From: Desmodesmus armatus
Lineage: Eukaryota > Chlorophyta > Chlorophyceae > Sphaeropleales > Scenedesmaceae
Direction of reading: 5' to 3'
Assembly (NCBI GenBank): GCA_007449985.2
Contig: VIIQ02000589.1
Span: 248,001-312,000, forward strand
DNA: 64,000 bases
Of the stretch, positions 57,049 through 64,000 are shown piece after piece. The notes under the pieces are model-generated. The model did no database searches, was not told the origin of the DNA, and was given only the letters and a program-made list of their open reading frames with translations. The position numbers and the translations under genes were made by a program. Every line of letters starts with the position of its first letter. The stretch's first letter is position 1.

Positions 57049-59732
57049 CAGTGCGCTGCTATTGAAGGCACCATTGAACATGCCCCTGGGCAACTGCCAT
57101 GCACGCACAGCATGCGTCGGCCGTTGCCACCGCATGCTGCTTGCATCGCCGGCTTTGCCGCACCAGAAGGGCAACATCGTGTCACTCATTTGCGGCCCTG
57201 TGGCGTGCCCCCAGCATGCATAGACCTATGCACATGTTCACCAACATGTGACAGGGTACTAGTATCCCAAGTTGTTAGGGGCCCTTGCCACGCGGCCGAT
57301 GGAGCCAGTGCTGTGGACTGGTTGGCTGGGCTGACAGCGCTGACAGCTAGCTAGGCCGTCTTGCAGCTGGCAGCTAAGCCGTCATGTTCGTGCTGGGAGC
57401 TGCAGCTCAGCCTGAAGGTGCAGCCTACGGTGCTGTGCACTTTCACATGCCATAGTTGGCCCACCATTCACGCGTCCTGCCAGGGTGTTTTGATGCACAC
57501 GCAGCATTGCTCTTGCCGATAGGGCAGGATCTGCTGCTGCGAGCTTCTTGCAGCTTTCATGGGCAGGGTTTCAAGGTAGTGTGCCGCACACGCGGTGTGG
57601 GCCATGCACTGCATGGGCATCTGGCATGCAGTTGGGTGGCTCAACATACCACGTTGCGGCACTTGTTGCCTGGTTGGTGGTGTTGACTACTTGGCAAGGC
57701 CTTCACTTGCGACTGACTTGACTTTGACTGTTGGACCGTAGTCACAAGACTTACCTGCCGTCAGTCCCTAAGGGACCTGGCCCTGCAGAAGGGCCATGGC
57801 TGTTGACATGACACGATTTTCAGGCGGTCAGCCAGGGTCAGCTGGTGTTGTCTCGCACCTCATACAGATGCTGCTTGCTGTAGCAGCTGTGCTTGAGCTG
57901 TTGCGTGGTGTGCAGTGTGCGCTACTAGCTAGTTAGTAACTGTTTCATTGGGTGTGCTGGTCTTCAGCATTGTTGGGATGCTGTGCACGCAGTGGGTCAA
58001 AGATGTGTGCTTTGTTTCTTTACATGAGCTCAGATGTGTTATCATTGATTTCTGATGTTATCTTCTTCTGATGTCAACAATGAGGAGCGATAGCACTGCA
58101 AACATCCAGCGGAACAGCTGGAAGTGACTGCCGCTTTCTGGTCATCGAAGCTTGCACAAGGGAGGGTGTCTGTATTTGTTTGCACTGCAGTTGGGTGCTG
58201 CAGCTTCTGCTGTGAGTGCAGATTGCTGGTAGCTAACAGAGTCTATTGCCTTTTCAGCTGCACATGTCTCCTTGGCCAGTGAAAGCCCTTATGCCTTCAA
58301 CGACTGCCTGGGATCAGAAGACTGTTTGAGCATGCAGGCCAGCACACACAAGAGAGTGGACAGCCACAAACCCAATACCACCCTGAAATCCAGCCAGTAT
58401 CATGTCTGATCCACAGTTACCAAGTATCAGGTCACCACGAGGGTGGTGCACCTGGCATGACTGCACACCAGACAGAACCCCCACTCCAGCATAAGGTCTG
58501 GTGACACCAAGGAAAAGCCATGCACTGGCGACTGTCCTTGCCGAACAGCCTTCTGTGCAGCATAAAGTATCACATCACATTCCTCAGCTGTAACAGGTGC
58601 ACTCCTGACACAATCTTGCAACACACCTCAGAAGCCTGCATGATTATCCCTAGGGGCATGAGTATCCCTAGGGGCAGGGCAAGGCGAGCGGACAGCCACA
58701 CCTACAGCCGGTGACGACAACATACCAGCAAACCCTCCCAAATCTGCTTCCAAGGCACCCCTACACCACTCACACGCACTACGTCTGCAACGCATGCCGC
58801 CTCAACTCACTCAATCATAGGGTGATGCTACATGCACCATACTGAAGCGCTCACCCAATGCATGATGGGTCGATTACTCCACATACCAGCAGAGGGCTGG
58901 ACATCAAATACTCATGCACAGCGCACACCACAACCTTTCGTACCAACTCCAGGGCTGTACCAACCGGAAGATGGTGGCCCACCATGCACGGTGCCAATTG
59001 GTCAACAGCCAACTGACAGCACCATGATGGTTGAGTTGCACAGGGACGCCTGAGTGCCCTATCCAAGATCCAACACTGGCTGTCTGACGACACGTGTCTA
59101 CACACGCTGTGCGGATGTGTCCTACAGCACACCATATCGCCTGCAGTGTCAACCCTGCAAGCTGACTACCAGCATGCTTTGACCTGGTGCTGATGCTCAT
59201 GCTCTGCTCCGACTTGCCCAACAAGGGACGCAGTCTGATTGGATGCTTTGACAGACCACCATCTGCATCCAGGCAGCTGTATGTAATAATCAGGGCTGTG
59301 CACGGCAGGAAGTAAGAATGTCAGTTGCCAAACAAGCACCTGCTCCTGAGAGTCCGAGCCATACGTCAGCCCACAGAACCAAGGTACACACCTCCCCTGG
59401 AGTCTAACCGTGTGACACCCCAAGCCCATCAAAGTGCCTGGGCTTGAGGTGTCTCACGGCTTCGCAAAATGCGCACACCACTCACATGCCCAGCACAACC
59501 TTTGGCGCTCCACATGGGTTCGCTCAGCCCACACAGCATGCAGCCACCCTGGGTCAGCTGTAGCCCAGCCACGTCTAATGACACCTAACACAAGCTTGAG
59601 TGTGATAAACTGCTCGAGCCTCACAAACCATTGACACCTGTCACAGCACCACCTCCAGAGAGGACCTGCTTGCAGAAGTAGTCCCCTTCCTGTCACGCAG
59701 TGAGGGTCAAGTTATCAGCTGCTGTGCAGTGT
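57049..59732. other. Convergent intergenic region, 2.7 kb
   Basis: It lies between the ends of PPIL3 and ornithine aminotransferase. Short frames are present but none resembles a family I know. A 21-bp-arm hairpin sits at 59408-59459. Confidence 0.5.
59408..59459. repeat. Short hairpin, 21-bp arms, 10-nt loop
   Basis: CCGTGTGACACCCCAAGCCC and the inverse of GGGCTTGAGGTGTCTCACGG pair with two mismatches. It is about 270 bp beyond the OAT stop on the minus strand, possibly in or near its 3' UTR. Confidence 0.7.
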
Positions 59733-62700
59733 TCAGTTGTCGTATGACATGATTGTCTTCTTGATGAGCTCTGCTGCCTCCAGGCACTGCTCGTCAGTCA
59801 ACACAAGGGGAGGTGCCAGCCTGCACATCGGCAACAGCAAGAGGGCAGGACATCATAGTCAGGCAAGGTCACAACAAGGCAGCTGCAGCTGCTGAGCCCT
59901 TCACACTGCTGACCGGCTGACGTTGGGATACTGGGCTCCCATAATGTTTTATACCCAGGCTTACAGGCATAGTTGTGGTACAGCCATTCACCCATCTCCC
60001 CCCCCCCACACACACACACACGCATGCAGTCTCTCTGTCGACACACACACGAACTCCACCCACCTGATTGTGTCGCCGTGTGTTGGCTTGGTCAGCAGGC
60101 CGTTGTCACGCAGCTTCAGGCACACCTCCCACGCAGACACCCCATCCTTCTCCCTGATCACCAGAGCATTCAGCATGCCGCGGCCCCTGACCTCCTTCAC
60201 ACGCTCAGAGGGGATCTTCTTCAGGGCGTCACGGAAGATCCTGCCCAGGTGCTCAGCCCTCTCAGCCAGACCCTCATCAACCAACACCTGCAGTACAGCA
60301 CGGTGCAGCGCGATCAAACAGTGTGGGTTCTAGGTATAAGCCAGCAAGCATCAGGCATATGCAACTACTCTTATGCTGCAGATCTCTCAGCCAAGCCCTC
60401 ATCAACCAACACCTGCAGTACAGCACAGTACAATGCGGTAGAACAGCATGGGTCATGGGAGTGAGCCAACAAGGTGTGCTACACATGCATATACGTGCCG
60501 ACGTCCCTCACCTGCAGTGCTGCCTTGCCCACAGCAGCTGCCAGGGGGTTGCCGCCGTATGTGCTGCCGTGCTCTCCGCGTCCAATGGTGAGCATGACCT
60601 CATCGCGCGCCAGCACAGCAGACACGGGGTACATGCCGCCTGACAGCGCCTTGCCCAGGATGACGATGTCTGCCTTGATGTTGTCCCAGTCCTGACACAT
60701 GAAGCGACCTGAAAAGGCAATATGGGGATGGGCAAGCAGCAGGCACGGAGACAAGGCAGACAGAAAGCGGATTGGTTGCTTGAAACGTTGACAAAGCTTA
60801 CTGTGCTAAGGTAGAATGCAAACCAACGCCAGAGACTTCCCAGGGTAGGCTATGCCGGGCCGGTGGAAGTGCAAACCCAAACAGAGCAACAAAGCACCCA
60901 CAGCACAATATCTCCAAACCAAGCAAACACACATTTGCTGGCCCTATGCCAGCTCAGTGAGGCTGCACTGCACTGCAGAACCTGAATTGCTTTATTGGGC
61001 TAATTGAGACTCCCGCCCCTCACCTGTGCGGCAGAGTCCTGTCTGCACCTCGTCTGCGATCAGCAGTGCATTGTGTGCATGCAGCAGCTTCTGTGCATCT
61101 GCCAGGTAGCCATCAGAGGGGATGACCACACCAGCCTCACCCTGAAGGGGGCAGATGGGGGGAACGAAGAAGGCACAGGTGGCACAGCAGTACAACACCG
61201 CGACAGGTCAGCGTATGACGCAGCCAGCACTGCAGAATCAGCCAGCCACCGCAGCCCCCCTGGCAACACTTGTGCCTCCCCTGCCCCCTGCCACGTTCGC
61301 CCCCACTGCCTTCCCTACCGTGGATGCCATTTGCACTCCAACCCCACTCTTACTTCCACTCCACAATCCTGCACCTGCAAGTCGGCCTTCATGCATACCC
61401 CTTTGCCTCCCCCTTGCCCGTCTCCACACCAGTGTAGAGAGTACCCACCCCCCAACAAAAGAGTCACCTGGATGGGCTCCACCATGAATGCCACAATGTT
61501 GGGTTCAGCCTTGAGCTTGGCCTCCAGTGCAGGCAGGTCGTTGTAGGGGATGATGTCAAAGCCAGGCATGAAGGGACCTGCACGGGGCAACAGGGCAGCA
61601 ACACCACAGTTGATGCAAGCCGCCACGCTACACACGTTCAGCAGGCATGCTGCCACAACTATTCCAATGACCATCATGGTGGTTGAGTGCAGATCAACCT
61701 AGTTAGCCTCTGCATGGCTGTGCAGCATGCAGACCGCAGCGTGCTTTCCAGGCACACTCGCCATCCTTCTGTTAGACAACATACAAGATTGCTGCTTGTA
61801 ATGCTGCTGTCACTCACCAAAGCCCTCATAGCTGGAAGGGTCTGTTGATGATGATATTGCGCTCATGGTGCGGCCCCAGAAGTTGTTCTTGGCAAACAAG
61901 ATCTTGGCCTCATTCTTGGGCACACCCTTCACGTCATAGCCCCAGCGCCTGCATGTATACAAGGACCACAATTTGCTGAGTGCATGTTGCACAATGGGTG
62001 GGTGTGCGCTCAGGCGAGGGAGCACGTGCGCTCAGGCGAGGAAGCCCAAAAAGATAGAGAGAAAAAGAGAGTGTTCCGTCCTTGCAGCTCCCACTGAACG
62101 GCCTGTTGGTGAAGCCCCCAACCCGCTAGCTACAGGCGCACACAGCACCAGCCTCCATGTCAGCCTGGCTCAATGAGGCAGACTCTGCCATGACACAGTG
62201 TGCCAAGTTGAACATGATGCAATGCTGAACATGGCACACTGTGTCATGTGGCAGAGTGCCACATTGAGCCAGGCTGACATGGCGACTGGTGCTTTGTGCG
62301 CCTGTACTAGCGGGTTGAGCAGTTGGGAGGTATGGCAGCTGGTCAAATACAAGCAGGACCTCGCGTCGGGGCTCCGATGTGCTGGCATGCATGTATGTCG
62401 GCCTTGGCACATGTAATGCTACGATTCAGCCTTACTGTCCACTGACAGTGCTGCTGCTTGGCGTCGCTGAACGGCGTCAATGTGGCATGGAACATTGGGC
62501 AGAGCCCAGCCTTGTGTGCCCACCTTGCCAGCTTGCAGGCTGTCTCTCCCCCCTCCACCCCTGTGTTCATGGGCAGCACCTTGTCATAGCCCAGCAGCTT
62601 GGTAATGTACTCAGCATAGTCACCCAGCACATCTACAGGGCAGCACACAACATGGCATGGCATGGCATGGCGTGGCTGACATGCTGGCAAGTGCTGGGCA

Positions 62701-63694
62701 TGTGGTATGATAGATGTGCACGCTGCGGATTTGCCATGCACAACATGTAATCCAGGAGAGGGCGGACAGCAAAGCAGCGTAGCATAGCACAACCTGCACT
62801 GCTTGTAGTTCGATATGCATATGCACTTATTGGGTTGTGGAATGTTCAAGCTGTCAGCTGTTGGCGTGTTCGTGCACAAAAAACAATCAGTGAGCTCACC
62901 GTTGTAGAAGGCGCGTGATGTCAGCGCAATCCTGTCTGCCTGGTCCTTCATAGCCTTCACAATCTGTGCGCAGCAACAGAACCGCAACACGGAAGTTGCT
63001 TGAGGAAGTGTCGATGACACAGGCAGCAGGGCGGCTTTTTGGGTGAACAAAGCATAGAAATAGTCAGAAAAGCTGCTATCTGAGAACACACTGCTGCCTG
63101 AGCAAGTACGTGACAACCTGGTGGTTGCAGCTATGAGTGTAGCACCTCAGGCTACCTCAGGCCACCCCCCTCGTGGCACTTCTGCACGGGTTCCAACGTG
63201 CCTGGTGACGAGCAACATACTGGCCCTCTGCTCAGCGCACAGCCTGCTGCACCTACATGGGCTCACCTTTGGGTGGCAGTGGCCCTGGTTGACTGCTGAG
63301 TAGGCGCTGAGGAAGTCAAAGTAGCGCTTGCCATCAGTATCCCACACAAAAGCACCCTGGCCCTTCTCCAGCACCACGGGGATGGGGGCATAGTTGTGTG
63401 CACCAAACGTCTCCTCACGATCAATCAACTGCAATACAAGGCAGATAATCAGGGATGAAGGCTCGGATTCAAACACACACCCCACACTCAGCATAGTCTA
63501 GTCAGCTGTGGCCATCCTTCAGGAGGCAGCATTCATACCTTCTGCTGAGCGGGAGTTGGTGCGGGATCCAGGTGATCACCATGGGATCCGTATGAACGCG
63601 TCCATTGTTTGCTGCTGGCTGCTACGCACTGCAGAGCTGGACAAGCCCATGCTGCAACTGATCCAGCCTGCAGAGCTGACGCGATCGACAGCAT
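59733..63694 (-). CDS. OAT: Ornithine aminotransferase, mitochondrial
   Basis: Ten minus-strand exons, 63539-63694, 63267-63428, 62900-62963, 62524-62632, 61818-61948, 61468-61577, 61024-61141, 60512-60708, 60064-60287 and 59733-59820, join in phase to 452 residues. OAT is a class-III PLP aminotransferase that converts ornithine and 2-oxoglutarate to glutamate semialdehyde and glutamate, linking arginine and proline metabolism. Motifs: [84 protein letters not shown], the PLP Asp in LIADEVQTG, and the PLP lysine in [17 protein letters not shown] near residue 303. The first 52 residues ([16 protein letters not shown], later [10 protein letters not shown]) lack acids at the start and carry Ser, Ala and Arg, as expected of a mitochondrial presequence. 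Length and motifs are complete. Confidence 0.95.
60384..60475 (-). repeat. Intronic copy of an OAT acceptor and exon start
   Basis: This copies 60259-60350, which holds the acceptor CTGCAG and the start of exon 60064-60287 ([10 protein letters not shown]). The copy lies upstream in intron 60288-60511 and keeps a usable CTGCAG. Its frame hits a stop after 13 codons. Confidence 0.85.
62119..62317. repeat. Foldback element, about 95-bp arms, in OAT intron
   Basis: The left arm starts CAACCCGCTAGCTACAGGCG and the right arm ends with its inverse (CGCCTGTACTAGCGGGTTG). The arms pair with roughly one difference in ten and almost no loop. The element lies inside intron 61949-62523. No clear target duplication is visible. 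Confidence 0.85.
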
Positions 63695-64000
63695 GATGGT
63701 CGCTGGAAACTAGCAGCAAGCCCACTGAATCCAAGTTTCTTTCCCGAATGAGTTGATGCACAACAGCTTTCCGATGATCACCGATAACGTGAATCCTGGG
63801 GCGGCCGAGTCCACCAGTGTCGGCTTTGACAATAGAAACAAGCTGCTGATTAACCAGACGTCCTTGACATTGTATTGACCGGTCACATGACATGCAGTAC
63901 AGTGACAGTTACCGCTGGCAACGGTCATAACAGACCAACAGCCTGGACAGAGCTTCAAGCCCCTCCAGACACTGCAGCTGCAATGTTGGCTGCATTGATG
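63695..64000. promoter_or_regulatory. Upstream region of OAT
   Basis: This is the region before the OAT start codon up to the window edge, presumably 5' UTR and promoter. No named element was recognised. Confidence 0.4.

Noticed and set aside
58427..58624. 65-codon minus-strand frame
   Set aside because: It has no recognisable motif and no neighbouring exons; kept only as part of the intergenic region.

Overview
This window is nuclear DNA of a green alga, most likely of class Chlorophyceae; the genus cannot be told from the sequence. The genes are intron-rich with GT-AG introns, the exons are full of CAG/CTG triplet runs coding Gln, Ala and Ser tracts, the introns hold long poly-C/poly-G and CA tracts, and the proteins are eukaryotic housekeeping families. 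TAG is used as a normal stop codon in several genes. I assembled the spliced gene models by hand from splice sites, reading phase and family motifs.

Layout from left to right. 1-6227 (+): 3' part of VPS11. 8931-11880: a damaged Ty3/gypsy-type retroelement, with RNase H and PHD-finger integrase on the minus strand. 13811-16230 (-): a plant pathogen-related-protein (SnoaL-like) family gene. 17369-18963: a foldback motif and an array of about nine 88-bp satellite units. 19819-26196 (-): a CDK11/CDKG-type protein kinase. 26794-28999 (+): ALG2 mannosyltransferase. 30313-32488 (-): an RGG-rich, SUMO-interacting-motif-bearing P-loop kinase of the N4BP2-like type. 32890-33239: a MITE lying 13 bp before the start codon of NSUN6 (33253-36538, +). 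37422-40990 (+): a MYND-finger gene with two frameshifts and one in-frame stop. 41596-42560 (+): a cold-shock-domain protein. 45980-54191 (-): a very large WD40 + low-complexity + RRM gene. 55553-57048 (+): PPIL3-type cyclophilin. 59733-63694 (-): mitochondrial ornithine aminotransferase.

The genes do not form one pathway. They cover endolysosomal tethering (VPS11), N-glycan synthesis (ALG2), RNA methylation and RNA binding (NSUN6, cold-shock protein, WD40-RRM protein), spliceosome- or transcription-linked regulation (CDK11, PPIL3) and proline/arginine metabolism (OAT). Two pairs are divergent with short shared upstream regions: CDK11/ALG2 and the P-loop kinase/NSUN6.

The least expected signals are: (1) five short duplications, in three genes, that each copy an exon edge together with its splice site into the adjoining intron; (2) the WD40-disordered-RRM fusion gene, joined through consistent exon phases across its 5' and 3' halves; (3) a MITE abutting the NSUN6 start codon; (4) intronic long-stem hairpins resembling small-RNA precursors; (5) several single-base frame breaks, some at homopolymers, which may be assembly errors.
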